Shown here in pieces: positions 37,062 through 47,085 of a DNA stretch of 64,000 bases (the first letter of the stretch is position 1; every line of letters starts with the position of its first letter). The position numbers were made by a program, and so were the translations under genes. The DNA comes from Bolinopsis microptera. Its lineage: Eukaryota > Ctenophora > Tentaculata > Lobata > Bolinopsidae. Under the pieces are notes generated by a model. That model was not told where the DNA came from. It did not search any database and saw only the letters and a list, made by a program, of their open reading frames with translations. The stretch spans positions 6,674,460 through 6,738,459 of the forward strand of contig NC_087083.1 of the NCBI RefSeq assembly GCF_026151205.1, given 5' to 3'.

Positions 37062-37828
37062 CAGGGTGGGCCAAAAGTCAGTGTGCAAACGTTGGGTCTT
37101 ATACCTCCGCCGTGTTTTATATTTGAGAGCTGTTGCTTTGCAGATGGCATACTGTACTTACTGGTTCGAGGATTCCGTCGTCAAAATTTGAAAATTCGAA
37201 TATTTTAGACCACGCCCATTCAATATTAAAACACCTATATTGTTTTCTCTGAACATGTTGAACGCCTAATTTTTTCAGAGACGGTAGATTATCAAATGTT
37301 GCATATGATCTGAAAACATGAGGCAAAACGGATTAGAAATGACGAAGTTATCAAGCATTTTGTGTATCTCGTTAACAAAATTGACTGGGTGATTATGTGA
37401 CACCGTGACACGACACCTTAATTGGGCACCCTTAACAATTCCCATAATGTTTAACGGGGTAGTTAACGGGGTCACCTAATCACGTGATTAGGTAAACCAA
37501 TCACCTGATCACACGTAATGAATAAACTCGTTATGCTTCATATCTCGGTCATCTGAGAAGCTACAGTTCTAATTCTTTCAGGACAAACGTAATTCGAATG
37601 GCCAAACACAATTCAATAACATTTAGCTTGATCCGACTATCCAAACTATCAAATAAATGTGAAAATGAACCTCCATTTGAAAAAAATGAACGCGAATATT
37701 TTTCGAGTTGACAAATTCCTCGAACCAGTGGTGGTACTAAGTCATACCAGAAGGAAGTATTTCAATTGGGCACTCAGTGACTGAGCTATTAAGGCCAACG
37801 TTTGCACACTGACTTTTGGCCCACCCTG
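37062..37828. mobile_element. Mariner-like MITE, 767 bp, perfect 34-bp inverted ends
   Basis: CAGGGTGGGCCAAAAGTCAG...CGTTGG at 37062-37095 is repeated inverted without mismatch at 37795-37828, and TA flanks both sides (37060-37061 and 37829-37830). The CAGGGTGGGCCA end is typical of mariner/IS630-Tc1 families. No transposase frame remains. It sits in the 3' untranslated part of the outer gypsy-like element, so it is younger than that element. Confidence 0.9.
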
Positions 37829-38061
37829 TATATACACACTTGCTACCCTCTAGTCTCTCCTAAATTGTCCTAACTGTCCTTTCCAAATTGTCCCTCCTGC
37901 TGTCTCTGCTCCTGTCTCTGATGTTAATCTGACTGATGTAGAATGTAGATGTAGTATCTGTATCGTCTCCTGCATTCTCCACTTGGAGTTGGTGATCGAT
38001 GCCTGAAAATACTCCTCTACTCGGCACACCCAGTCACGAACCCTCTACTCCATCTAATGTT

Positions 38062-38365
38062 CGTACGCTTAGCTGCTTAGGTACGAACATACTCTCTACT
38101 AAAATGCTCAGTACGCTTAGGTACGAACATACTCTCTACTAAGAAATTCTGTACGCTTTAGGTGCAAACTAACGTAACTAAAATGCTCAGTACGCTTTAG
38201 GTACGAACATACTCTAACTAAGAAATTATGTACGCGTAGGTACAAACTAACTTAACTAAAATGCTCAGTACGCTTAGGTACGAACATACTCTAACTAAGA
38301 AATTCTGTACGCGTAGGTACAAACTAACTTAACTAAAATGCTCAGTACGCTTAGGTACGAACCTG
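38062..38365. repeat. Tandem repeat of alternating 38-bp half-units rich in GTACG
   Basis: About four dimers of about 75 bases alternate AAATGCTCAGTACGCTTAGG and AAGAAATTCTGTACGCGTAGG with TACRAAC. It lies between the tail ORF and LTR-A of the outer element. Repeated GTAC words give local self-complementarity. Confidence 0.8.
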
Positions 38366-38764
38366 CTAGTCACCTCAAACTGTCATATACATAGATATGA
38401 AGTCAATCATCTAGATTAAGACCTTATCGGCGCAAGATAAAAAGTCAACTAAAGGCAAATCTAGGCATCAGGAGCGATGCTCTACCGGAACTAAGGTGAC
38501 CCACACTCTACACTCTACTCTTCTCCACGGTTCAACAACTAACTCCACCTCTAGCAAACTCTCCACTCTCCAGGGTAGCAAGCCCTTCAAAATAAAAAAC
38601 ACATCACTCAACAATATCAACTGATATTAAGGACACCAGGCATACCCTAAGCACGGCGGGAGATAAGAAATGCAACGATGACCACCTTCCACAGGTTCCA
38701 TGACAAATCGTCGTATCTGCCCGAGCAACAGGTAGTTAACTGGCATCCCTTGACCAGCAATCCT

Positions 38765-39856
38765 CTAAAAACCAAGTAAACTGTCCTTTACCCCCTTCAA
38801 TACAGCATTAATTCTTGACACCGGTCTATAGTAATCCGGCCTCTTTAACTGAGCTCTATTTCTTAGAGAACGTCCTCCACTGGCTACAGGCGTACTCTGT
38901 TCATCAGGTGAGTAAGCTAGTGTATTGTTGCTCTCCCCCAGCTCGACAGGACTTAAACTATCCTCTATCCCGGATGTAGGTTCCTCAACCCCTCTGCTCC
39001 ACCTGGGTGTGTAGAAAGATCCAAAACTTGATCCCGTCTCCTGGATCGGTGATGAAATGTGAATCGGAGTGTTAACCCTATCTGGTTTCTGAGGGTCATG
39101 TTGGATTGAAATGTCCTGACTTTCCGTTCTGAAAGGAAGTGTATATTCCGGAGATAGAGGTACGTCAGGAATATCAATATTCTGACTAGACAAGGTACTC
39201 TCTCGAACCACAGAACTCCCTCTCTCCACACGCTCAGGCATCCACTCCTCATCACTACTGCTATCACTATCCCCACTGTCCCTTCTCACTGGGTCTTTTC
39301 TCATCTCATTCTTCCAGCCATGTTCTCCATCACCGATTACTATCTCGCTCCCACTACTACACGCTCTGCTGTTCTCTCCCATACCGCACATGACGTTATC
39401 TGCGTCACTCATCACACCAAAACTATTCTCAGAGGATTCACTAACGGAAGAAGCGTTGTGATTACGTGTAACATTACTAGAGGATTCACTAACGGAAGAA
39501 GCGTTGTGATCACGTGTAACATTACTGGAGGATTCACTAACGGAAGAAGCGTTGTGGCTCGGAATGGTATTAACACCCACAGACCTGGTAAACTCCTCTC
39601 CTCCCGATCTCTCATCTAGACTGACATCTGTCTGGCACGATGCTTCCGCAAAACTCCTTCTGAATGGAACTCTGCTTCGTTTGTCCTCCTCAGCATTAGA
39701 CATTGTCGCCTTTATCATGTTCAGCCCGTGACTCTCCAACAACTCATTCTGAGTCCATCTTTCACCACAGAACTTTTCTGCCTGACCCCTGTTCTCCTGA
39801 GCTTGTCTATCAATCGCAGTCCCTCTAACACCGATATCGTGACCTCTGATCCTCTG
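38765..39856 (-). CDS. Outer gypsy-like element: C-terminal tail ORF (RT, RNase H and integrase absent)
   Basis: The frame is open from 39856 and overlaps the end of the protease ORF by about 136 bases in another frame, so expression would need frameshifting or splicing. It is rich in Ser, Glu and Asn, with three near-identical repeats of HNASSVSESSSNVTR. It ends RNRAQLKRPDYYRPV, close to the end of the inner element's polyprotein (RNRESLRPPDYYS), so it looks like the tail that normally follows integrase. An EASCQTDVS motif resembles EISTQTEEA in the inner element's linker after RNase H. None of the catalytic domains between these points is present. Non-autonomous deletion derivative is my reading; a separate accessory protein is possible. 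Confidence 0.6.
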   Translation of the reverse strand, partial: QRIRGHDIGVRGTAIDRQAQENRGQAEKFCGERWTQNELLESHGLNMIKATMSNAEEDKRSRVPFRRSFAEASCQTDVSLDERSGGEEFTRSVGVNTIPSHNASSVSESSSNVTRDHNASSVSESSSNVTRNHNASSVSESSENSFGVMSDADNVMCGMGENSRACSSGSEIVIGDGEHGWKNEMRKDPVRRDSGDSDSSSDEEWMPERVERGSSVVRESTLSSQNIDIPDVPLSPEYTLPFRTESQDISIQHDPQKPDRVNTPIHISSPIQETGSSFGSFYTPRWSRGVEEPTSGIEDSLSPVELGESNNTLAYSPDEQSTPVASGGRSLRNRAQLKRPDYYRPVSRINAVLKGVKDSLLGF

Positions 39857-40549
39857 CTATGCACGCCGTGTATAAATTTCTTACCGCTTACAGGTTTCAA
39901 TAGTGCGACGATTTTGTTCTTGCGGATCGTTATTGGCTCATCAGTAGAGTTAAAACACTTTATCGGGACCAATCTTTTATCAGAGTGCACAACTGCATGA
40001 GCGAATGAAATGCCCGTGTCCCCAATACCTTGCTTGTACTGTGGCTTAATCACACCTTTAAAATTCACTCCTTTCGCCTGTAATTTTCCCCTGATGTACT
40101 GCACCGTGTTAGGAGGAATGATCGTGACCTTGCTACATCTCACTTTTATCTGCTGCTTGACATTCTCCGGCTTCTCCGTGAATGGTACACTATCTCCATT
40201 AGTCAGCACCAGTCTGCACTTGCTGTAGTCCAGAGTTACCCTATTTGACCTCAAGAAATTATCTCCAATCAGGAATTCTGTGTCTAACAGATCAGTTACC
40301 ACGAAGGTGTGTACAAATCTATTGCCAGCAACTACCACCTGTAGCTCTAACTCTCCCCTGATTTGTATCGTGTCTTGAGAAAATGACTTCAATGTCATGT
40401 CACACGGTCGGATCCCGCTCTCTAGACCCAGTTCTCTCACAAAACCCGTGGACACAATACTCACAGCCGACCCGCTGTCAACAAAAAGGTAGGCTTCCAC
40501 TCCTCTGCAACTCCCAGCCACCAAGATGTGCTCCCAGTTTACTGCATTT
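39721..40549 (-). CDS. Outer gypsy-like element: retropepsin-like protease, 5' part cut by insertion
   Basis: The frame contains AYLFVDSGSAVSIVS, with the D-S-G active-site motif of retroviral-type aspartic proteases, a flap-like region and LLDTEFLIGDNFL, the usual second hydrophobic-Gly landmark. A linker of the type found between protease and reverse transcriptase follows (VTIIPPNTVQYIRGKL, KIVALLKPV). The frame is open upstream to 40550, where the inner element's LTR begins, so gag and the start of protease would lie beyond the insertion, in the unreliable 48.75-51.0 kb stretch. It stops just where reverse transcriptase would begin. Confidence 0.75.
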
Positions 40550-40554
40550 ACTTC
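40550..40554. other. Apparent 5-bp target-site duplication ACTTC, left
   Basis: ACTTC precedes the TGT of LTR-B at 40555. ACTTC also follows the matching LTR end near 48745 (TTTTACAA-ACTTC). The right end lies in noisy sequence, so the match is suggestive. Confidence 0.5.
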
Positions 40555-40790
40555 TGTAGTAAAGTAGGATTAGGGTCAATTTAGTAGGGTCTAGGGTTAA
40601 GTTAGGTTTTTAGTACAGTTTATATTATAGTTTAATAGTTAGTTCTTATAGTCCATAATTAGAGTAAAGTAATTTCGTAGGTTTTATATTGCAGCATCTT
40701 TTAGAATCCTTTTAGTGCTAGGTTACATTCATTTACATTTCTTATCTTTAAATTTTAGTTTTACGTGTAAGTAAGAGCACGCGGAAGTTG

Positions 40791-40825
40791 TACTCATGCG
40801 TGACTTATATTCACGCGTGAGTACA
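40791..40825. other. Long hairpin in LTR-B
   Basis: GTACTCATGCGTGA and TCACGCGTGAGTAC pair over 14 positions (one T.G) around the loop CTTATAT. Confidence 0.7.
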
Positions 40826-40973
40826 GCCTTTTTAAGGGCCTACTTGTTCAGTGCGGGCGTCTAGTCTGTGTCACGTCCCCCTTTTGGAGAGTTTTTAATA
40901 TTGTTACAAAGTACTATACGTCTATTTACCGAATTATCCAAAGACTTTTTTCTATTCTTTTTAGACATTTTTA

Positions 40974-41333
40974 GTGAGACACACTTCTCACCTTTATAAG
41001 TTTACTGTTGAAGTTTAGTAAGGCACACTCCTTACTGTTGTATCAGACACACTTCTGATACAACCAAATTGTAGAGACACACTTCTCTCCTTTATTGTTA
41101 CGTATTTATTGTTGAAGTTTAGTAAGGCACACTCCTTACTGTTGTATCAGACACGCTTCTGATACAACCAAATTGTAGAGACACACTTCTCTCCTTTAGT
41201 GTTACGTATTTATTGTTGAAGTTTAGTAAGGCACACTCCTTACTGTTGTATCAGACACACTTCTGATACAACCAAATTGTAGAGACACACTTCTCTCCTT
41301 TTCTGTTTTTGATATTGGGACATACTTCCCGAT
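40974..41333. other. Array of eleven stem-loops with a shared CACACT hexaloop in LTR-B
   Basis: Each hairpin has a six-base loop, CACACT in nine cases, CACGCT once and CATACT once, closed by stems of different sequence. Stems: GTGAGA/TCTCAC (40974-40991), AGTAAGG/CCTTACT (41017-41036), GTTGTATCAGA/TCTGATACAAC (41037-41064), AGAGA/TCTCT (41073-41088). The last three recur twice more at 104-base steps, and the array ends with ATTGGGA/TCCCGAT (41314-41333). The loop is fixed and the stems change in a paired way. Confidence 0.85.
41010..41321. repeat. 104-bp tandem triplication within LTR-B
   Basis: Units start at 41010, 41114 and 41218 (GAAGTTTAGTAAGGCACACT...). Three corresponding units can be seen in the degraded second LTR from about 48325. 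Confidence 0.95.
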
Positions 41334-41423
41334 CGTTTGATACTAGTGAGTGTAGATTGACATAAGTTAGGAACGCCCACTCGCCACGTAGACCACCTAT
41401 AGTATAATACCTCGTTTACAACA

Positions 41424-42456
41424 TCTACATAACTCTGGTAAGCGGTACAGACCCCACTGTCGCTCAAAAACCAATTATTTTTAAGTAGGCCCTAAACCCC
41501 AAAAACCGCGGCATTTTCTGAAGATAAAGTTGGATTATTTAGGAGTGTTAACCATGGTGGTATCTCAACAATTCATTGTCCAATAACCATATTTTTCAAA
41601 TAAAAACATATTTTGACAGACACCAGAATGTTACAAATTATCCCAGCTTTCTGTAGAATGAGACCCATGGTAGACTTATCTTCGCGAAAACAAATAATTA
41701 TCCGATAACCATTTTATTATCAGTTCCACTGAACAAACACGGTTTTAACTGAGACTCCTGACCTGCTCATGCCCACTGTAGCCGCTCATATTGATAATTA
41801 TATTTCATATTTTCATGTTTAATGAGAAGGAGAGCTTCAGTAGAGCGCAATTACCCTGTCTGTAACATGTGGGACAGTGCCCTAAATCACATTTTGCAGG
41901 AGACCTCAGTTGTCATGAACCAATTTAGGTTTAGTACGACATGTCTTAAATATGGGAGGTTTGTGGAGATTGGAGGGTTTGGAGAGTTCCGCGTTTTATG
42001 GTTTTATGGTTCCTAACTTCCTGTCCACCTAAGAATGATTGCAATGTCACCCCAACAAGATCCCAAGTATCATGGACTGTTACAACCCCAGAAACACCAC
42101 TCACTGGTTGTAACGGAGCCCGTATCCCTATAAGGATAAAACCCTATCTCTGCAGAGCAGCAGCCGACATGATCCCAAACATATTGTGTCATATCTACAC
42201 GTATAGAATTAAGTAAGAGTCCGTACAAGCTATATCTGCAGAGGGAAGTGTGCAGGAATGTGCAGGAAGTGTGCAGGATATATGCAAAATGCAGCAATGT
42301 TGCAACATTTGCAGGATTGTGAACTAGAAGTCCCGGATGAGAGGGCACCTCAGCGAGTCACGTTGCAGGGCCGTCTCAAAGTACAAACTACCGAGGTGAT
42401 CATACTATCGTGGTGATATCTTGGAAATGTGTTGTTGATGAGTTCATACGATGATA
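41424..42456. other. Inner-element segment without gag; 3' flank of NF-YC
   Basis: Lies where gag of the inner element would be expected, but no gag-like frame, zinc knuckle or protease is present on the plus strand. On the minus strand it would be the 3' UTR of NF-YC; no clear AATAAA or poly-A run was seen. Short repeats of TGCAGGAAGTGTGCAGGA lie near 42245-42275. Confidence 0.5.
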
Positions 42457-43389
42457 TTAGTCCTGGTTGTTTGAGCGGTTCTGCTGGTTGCCTTGGTAGG
42501 TAGTCTGATTAGAGTTGTAAACCTGTGGTTGGAGATAGGACAGTTGTTCAGAGTAAGAGTATTGGTTCGAATTCAAAGAGGGTCTATTGTAAGTCGGCAG
42601 CTGGCTGTTGAACCTCAGAGTGGTCATGTTATAAAGCTGCTGCTGTTGCTGCTGACTGTTGCTACTCTCAGCTGTGCTGGTATTCGGCCTGGCAGCGTTT
42701 TGAGTTAGAGTGTTGTTCTGTGTAACTTGAATACCGGCATTCTGCTGCAGCCCAACTGTTTGCATAACTTGAGTTGGCTGAATTTGCAGGGTATTGTTCG
42801 AAGAAAGATTCAGGCTGGCTTGGTTGCCAATGACTATGGGCTGAGAGTTCTGGGTTGGCTGCTGATTGGTAATCTGTTGTGGCTGAGTACTAGAGGCAGT
42901 TTGTATATTAGTTGTAGAGTTTGCTGATGAAGTGGCTGGGTTTGCCAGCTGGAAGTAATACTGAACTTGATCCGCATTTGGAGTCCGTATTTCAGTCTCC
43001 TGGACGGTTTCCTGTCGTTTTTGGGGTTTTAGTTCATCCCGAGGGACGATATCAATCAGGAAATCAAACTGGTCATACTTTGCCACTGCCATAGCTATGT
43101 CGTTTCTCTGTAAAGTTCGCCTCTTGTTGTCCTCGGTGTGTATCCAGGCTCGCAGAGATAACTCGTTGATAAATATCTCGGCTGCTTTAGCAAATAGCAC
43201 TGGTGCTTCTGCACTTATCATTTTAACTTCTTCGTCCATCTTCATTATCTTCTTTATTCTAGCCAGAGGCAATTCCTGTGTCTTGAAATCTTGAACAGTA
43301 TTTATCTCCTCATTGACAGTATTCCAAAAGCTGGCCAACTTCTGCTGAGCATCAGTAGATCCAGTAGAGCTGTAAAGTCCTGTATCCAT
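42457..43389 (-). CDS. NFYC: Nuclear transcription factor Y subunit gamma (NF-YC), intronless
   Basis: A single uninterrupted 310-codon frame. Residues 34-125 carry the NF-YC histone fold: [20 protein letters not shown], then [40 protein letters not shown] and [15 protein letters not shown], all diagnostic of NF-YC rather than other H2A-like subunits. NF-YC pairs with NF-YB; with NF-YA the trimer binds CCAAT boxes in promoters. The C-terminal half (about 150-310) is rich in Gln, Asn, Ser and Thr, as in the family's activation domain. The start ATG at 43389 is followed by a short Ser/Gly-rich leader. No stop, frameshift, intron or poly-A remnant is visible. It lies between LTR-B and the inner element's polyprotein in opposite orientation, about 165 bases from that ORF, so it may be a captured retrogene or a host gene trapped by rearrangement. 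Confidence 0.95.
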   Translation of the reverse strand: MDTGLYSSTGSTDAQQKLASFWNTVNEEINTVQDFKTQELPLARIKKIMKMDEEVKMISAEAPVLFAKAAEIFINELSLRAWIHTEDNKRRTLQRNDIAMAVAKYDQFDFLIDIVPRDELKPQKRQETVQETEIRTPNADQVQYYFQLANPATSSANSTTNIQTASSTQPQQITNQQPTQNSQPIVIGNQASLNLSSNNTLQIQPTQVMQTVGLQQNAGIQVTQNNTLTQNAARPNTSTAESSNSQQQQQQLYNMTTLRFNSQLPTYNRPSLNSNQYSYSEQLSYLQPQVYNSNQTTYQGNQQNRSNNQD

Positions 43390-43554
43390 GTTGACACAAA
43401 GTGCTTACTTTTACAGTAGGTATCAAGTATTGTTCATACCATTTTTGCTCAGTTCAGTTTTTCAAGATTATCCCACATTCAAACGACGATTTTCCTCCCC
43501 CCTCTGTGGTTCCTAACCTTCTTTCTTCACTACGCATACGGGAACTTAAATTAT

Positions 43555-46500
43555 TTGTTATATAGTAGTGTTGAAAGTATTAAAACTGGAGTAGTTGAGC
43601 CACTGACAACTGAATCTAACTGGAATTCTCCCATTTTCCTCGTAGCCAAGTCTTCTCCTGGAACATATCGTGTGGTCGCAGATCTTCGGGGAGTAAACAA
43701 ACAGTGCCTAGCGGACAAGTATGATCTTCCTAACATCAATCATGTACTAGATAAAATAGGTGGTGACTGTATATTCTCTACGTTTGATATGGCTGCGAGT
43801 TTCCATCAGATTCCATACGATGAAGCTTCAAAACCTATCACTGCATTTAGTTATAAGGGACGTAGATATAATTTTGCTAGAATGATTATGGGTCACTGTA
43901 GTTCTAGTTCTATCTTTACTCGTATGGTCTACAGATTGTTAGAACACTCACCTAGTATCGAACACCTTCTTTATTTTTTAGATGATTTACTTTTGGGTTC
44001 TAAGGATGTGCATTCTCACATTGAAAGACTGGAAAGGATGTTGAAGCAGCTGATGAGTGCGAATCTGAAGCTCACCCCCAACAAAACGGAATTGATGCGA
44101 ACAGAGGTGAGATATGTCGGTATTACCCTGAGTACTGAAGGAATACGGATAAATGATGATCGAATAGAGGCAATCAAGAAAATAGAGCCTCCAAGAACGG
44201 TGAAAGAGACCCAAAAAGTGTTAGGATTCTTTGGATACAACAGAAAATTCGTTAGACGTTATGCAGAGCTCAGTGAACCTCTATACGCACTGCTGCAGAA
44301 AGGAAGAAAATTTGTCTGGACATCAGAATGCCAGAAAAGTTTCGAAGACCTGAAAATTGCAATCAGCAGCTCGCCTACCCTCTGCTTCCCTGAAGTACAC
44401 GATCCTCATGATTCTTACGAAGTTACAGTGGATGCTTCAATACATGGTCTGGCTGCAACTTTAACCCAGATGATTGATGGACAAAGGAGAACGGTGGGGT
44501 ACTTCAGCAAGGCAGTTCCTCGACACAAGAGAGAATGGGGTCAAACAAAGCTTGAATTCGAGTCGTTGTGTGCAAGTTTGAAACACTGGGCTGTCTATCT
44601 TAGAGGAGCTAAGACATTTAAAGTGATCACTGACTGCAAGAGTCTCCTCCACCTGGACACTATATTCAAAGCTAACCCCACGGTGATACGACGATTACAG
44701 GAGCTAGCAGCCTTCAACTTCACTATGCATCACATTGAAGGAGTGCGGAACGTCTCAGATTTCCTTTCTCGTTATGGAATGAAACCATCAACTGTTGAGA
44801 TTTCTACACAGACTGAAGAAGCCGAGATGTTTAGAGTAAAGAGTATTACACCAATCTGTGTAGATACGAACAGCGTGAAAGAAAATACTTCGTCACCACT
44901 CTGTGACGGAAGTAAAACTCAGTCCGAAAAGAAGAGGGAAAATATCTTACCACCCGTCTGTGATGATAGTACGACTATCAGTGAGGTGGAGATACCCAGT
45001 GATCTGCAGCTACTATTTGAAGGAGAATACGAGTCTGTAGTGGATTTCAAGATTCAAAAAGTTAAGGAGGTTGAATGCTATTGTGCATTGCAAGAAATGC
45101 CAGTAAATGAAAAGAGGTTGAGCGAAGAGGAAATTAAAGAATTTCAAGTATCTGCTGTTACTGAGGATGTTGATGTCGAGCCTAAAAGAAAAAAGATATG
45201 TGATGAACAGGATAAAGATCAGATTCTCAAAGTGGTCAAAGACTGGATAATTGCTGGAGAAAAGCCCAAGATCCAGACTAATAGGACTCCAGCTATGTTA
45301 GTTTCATTGTGGAAACAATTTAATCTGCTGAAGATCTCTGAGGATGGTTTACTTATGAGAGCATGGGTGAATGTGAGACATCCAGATCAGAAACGGGACC
45401 TGATCGTTGTACCGGAGAATCTCGTCGAAGGGATTATGAAGCTACATCACTCGACCCTTACAAGTTGCCACCCTGGAGCAGAAATATCGGTTGACCTCTG
45501 TCGCCGAAACTTTTATTGGCCCAAGATGGTTGAGGATTTCAAAGAATACATTGCAGCTTGCGAGAAGTGCGGAGCCATAAAGCAACCACAGAGGTACCTA
45601 AAAGCCCCTCTACGACACATGTTATTCCACTCCTTCAACGATTGCATCATTGTGGACCACATAGTGCCAGAGTCTGAGGGAAGAACTCCACGAGGATATC
45701 GGTATATCCTGACTATAACTGATGCATGGAGCAACTATGTTGTGGCAATTCCTGTAAAAACACAGACTGCAAAGGAAAACATTGAACAGATTGTTCGACG
45801 TTGGACGTTGATTCATGGAATACCAAAAGAGATCATCGTCGATAATCATCCAGGCTACTCGGCTGATTATTTCAAAGCAGTATGGCAGTACTTTGAATGT
45901 AAGGTAACTCACGGCACAAGTTACAAAGCACGGAGCACCGGAAAAGCAGAGAGATCTAATAAAAGGATAAACCAGGCGTTGAGAGCTGCTATTCCAGAGG
46001 GAAAAGAAAGATGCTGGGACATTTATCTGGGCTACTGTGTCATGGCGCTTAACTCGCTGAAAAACAGACACACTGGATACTCAAGCAACAGATTAGTCTT
46101 TGGAAGGGAAACAAACACCCCGATAACTTTACTTGTGGATAATGACTTAAAGACGGAGATCCCATCAAAGAAAAGTAAAGGAGCTTACGAGATGTATACC
46201 TTGATGAAGAGAACACTTAGAAAAGTTCGGGAAAATGCGGACACGGACTTTCTGTACTCTAAACATCAGCATGACAGAAATATCCTGGGACCATACTTTA
46301 AAGCAGGTGATCTGTGTTATGTCCTGATAAACTGTCCTCAACACAAGTACTCAATAAGATGGAGAGGTCCGCTATTGGTAAAGAAAGTGATAAATGACCA
46401 TCTTTATGTTGTGCAGATAACACCTGAAACGGATAAAGTGACAAATATCAGTAAAATGAAACATTTTGCGAGGAATAAGCACAATAAGACCAAATATCCT

Positions 46501-47085
46501 CTAGCTGTCACCCACTCTGGCGCACAGACTGCTCTCCCTGTCACCCAATCTGGTGCACAGACTGCTTCTTCAGACACCCATACAGGTGAACTGAACAACG
46601 ATGACAGTGACGAAGACGAACAGTTTGCTACAATACATCATCCTCAGCGTAGAAAAAGACAGTCTTTACATCCCAACAAGACACTTGATCCTGTGATAGC
46701 TGCTCCTGATATGAGTAGTACCCCAGTTCAACCACCACCTGCTCGGACAACTACACGAGAGATTGAAATATTACCAGCTTCGCCAATATCGATAAGGACC
46801 ACTCCTCCAACGGAATTGAATGAAGAAGAAACTGATCGACGAAGTGGATCTTTAGAAGAACAGGAGAGTAGAAACTCAACGGGTGCCTTTGTGTCTTTCG
46901 AAACTAGTGATGAAGGCACAGTTCAGCTGGATGCTGAAGAACAAAGCCATCAAGAGATACCGGAACCAGAACCACGATATGGGTTCAGGAACAGAGAAAG
47001 TTTGCGACCTCCGGACTATTACAGTGATAACCAATCATCTACGATTAGACGGGTGATTAACAATCTGGCTGGAATATTTCAGTAA
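43555..47085 (+). CDS. Inner gypsy-like element: reverse transcriptase, RNase H and integrase polyprotein
   Basis: A 1176-codon frame (TTG taken as first codon; open from 43420, so the true start is unknown). Reverse transcriptase: VESIKTGVVEPL to about residue 240, with catalytic D78 (STFDMAASF) and FLDD at 141-144. RNase H: about 285-405 with D293 (TVDAS), E336 and D360 (ITDCKSLL). Integrase: zinc finger with histidines 631-639 and C669/C672, then the DDE core at D701 (IIVDH), D763 (IIVDNHPGYS) and E799 (GKAERSNK). An acidic tail ends RNRESLRPPDYY. All expected catalytic residues are visible and the frame is unbroken, so it may be recent. Homology starts part-way into the reverse transcriptase N-terminus; gag and protease are missing and NF-YC occupies the space upstream. 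The element would need Gag and protease from elsewhere to move. Confidence 0.9.
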   Translation: MLYSSVESIKTGVVEPLTTESNWNSPIFLVAKSSPGTYRVVADLRGVNKQCLADKYDLPNINHVLDKIGGDCIFSTFDMAASFHQIPYDEASKPITAFSYKGRRYNFARMIMGHCSSSSIFTRMVYRLLEHSPSIEHLLYFLDDLLLGSKDVHSHIERLERMLKQLMSANLKLTPNKTELMRTEVRYVGITLSTEGIRINDDRIEAIKKIEPPRTVKETQKVLGFFGYNRKFVRRYAELSEPLYALLQKGRKFVWTSECQKSFEDLKIAISSSPTLCFPEVHDPHDSYEVTVDASIHGLAATLTQMIDGQRRTVGYFSKAVPRHKREWGQTKLEFESLCASLKHWAVYLRGAKTFKVITDCKSLLHLDTIFKANPTVIRRLQELAAFNFTMHHIEGVRNVSDFLSRYGMKPSTVEISTQTEEAEMFRVKSITPICVDTNSVKENTSSPLCDGSKTQSEKKRENILPPVCDDSTTISEVEIPSDLQLLFEGEYESVVDFKIQKVKEVECYCALQEMPVNEKRLSEEEIKEFQVSAVTEDVDVEPKRKKICDEQDKDQILKVVKDWIIAGEKPKIQTNRTPAMLVSLWKQFNLLKISEDGLLMRAWVNVRHPDQKRDLIVVPENLVEGIMKLHHSTLTSCHPGAEISVDLCRRNFYWPKMVEDFKEYIAACEKCGAIKQPQRYLKAPLRHMLFHSFNDCIIVDHIVPESEGRTPRGYRYILTITDAWSNYVVAIPVKTQTAKENIEQIVRRWTLIHGIPKEIIVDNHPGYSADYFKAVWQYFECKVTHGTSYKARSTGKAERSNKRINQALRAAIPEGKERCWDIYLGYCVMALNSLKNRHTGYSSNRLVFGRETNTPITLLVDNDLKTEIPSKKSKGAYEMYTLMKRTLRKVRENADTDFLYSKHQHDRNILGPYFKAGDLCYVLINCPQHKYSIRWRGPLLVKKVINDHLYVVQITPETDKVTNISKMKHFARNKHNKTKYPLAVTHSGAQTALPVTQSGAQTASSDTHTGELNNDDSDEDEQFATIHHPQRRKRQSLHPNKTLDPVIAAPDMSSTPVQPPPARTTTREIEILPASPISIRTTPPTELNEEETDRRSGSLEEQESRNSTGAFVSFETSDEGTVQLDAEEQSHQEIPEPEPRYGFRNRESLRPPDYYSDNQSSTIRRVINNLAGIFQ

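Larger units (their letters stand above)
40555..41423 (+). mobile_element. 5' LTR of the inner plus-strand gypsy-like element (LTR-B)
   Basis: Begins TGTAGTAAAGTAGG and ends near CTCGTTTACAACA, about 867 bases. A degraded copy in the same orientation lies at about 47839-48745 with the same internal landmarks (GAGCACGCGGAAGTTGTACT, the 104-bp triple repeat, the terminal CTCGTTTACA). Orientation is inferred from the polyprotein between the two copies. A primer-binding site right after the LTR is not convincing. Confidence 0.7.

Noticed and set aside
40555-40575. CTAATCCTACTTTACTACAG (minus sense) as a splice acceptor for the outer element's protease exon
   Set aside because: It looks like a good branch point and acceptor, but the same bases are the end of LTR-B, whose second copy and apparent target duplication explain the boundary better.
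43551-47085. Minus-strand frames of 60-149 codons inside the inner polyprotein
   Set aside because: Shadows of the 1176-codon plus-strand frame, which carries all the domain motifs.
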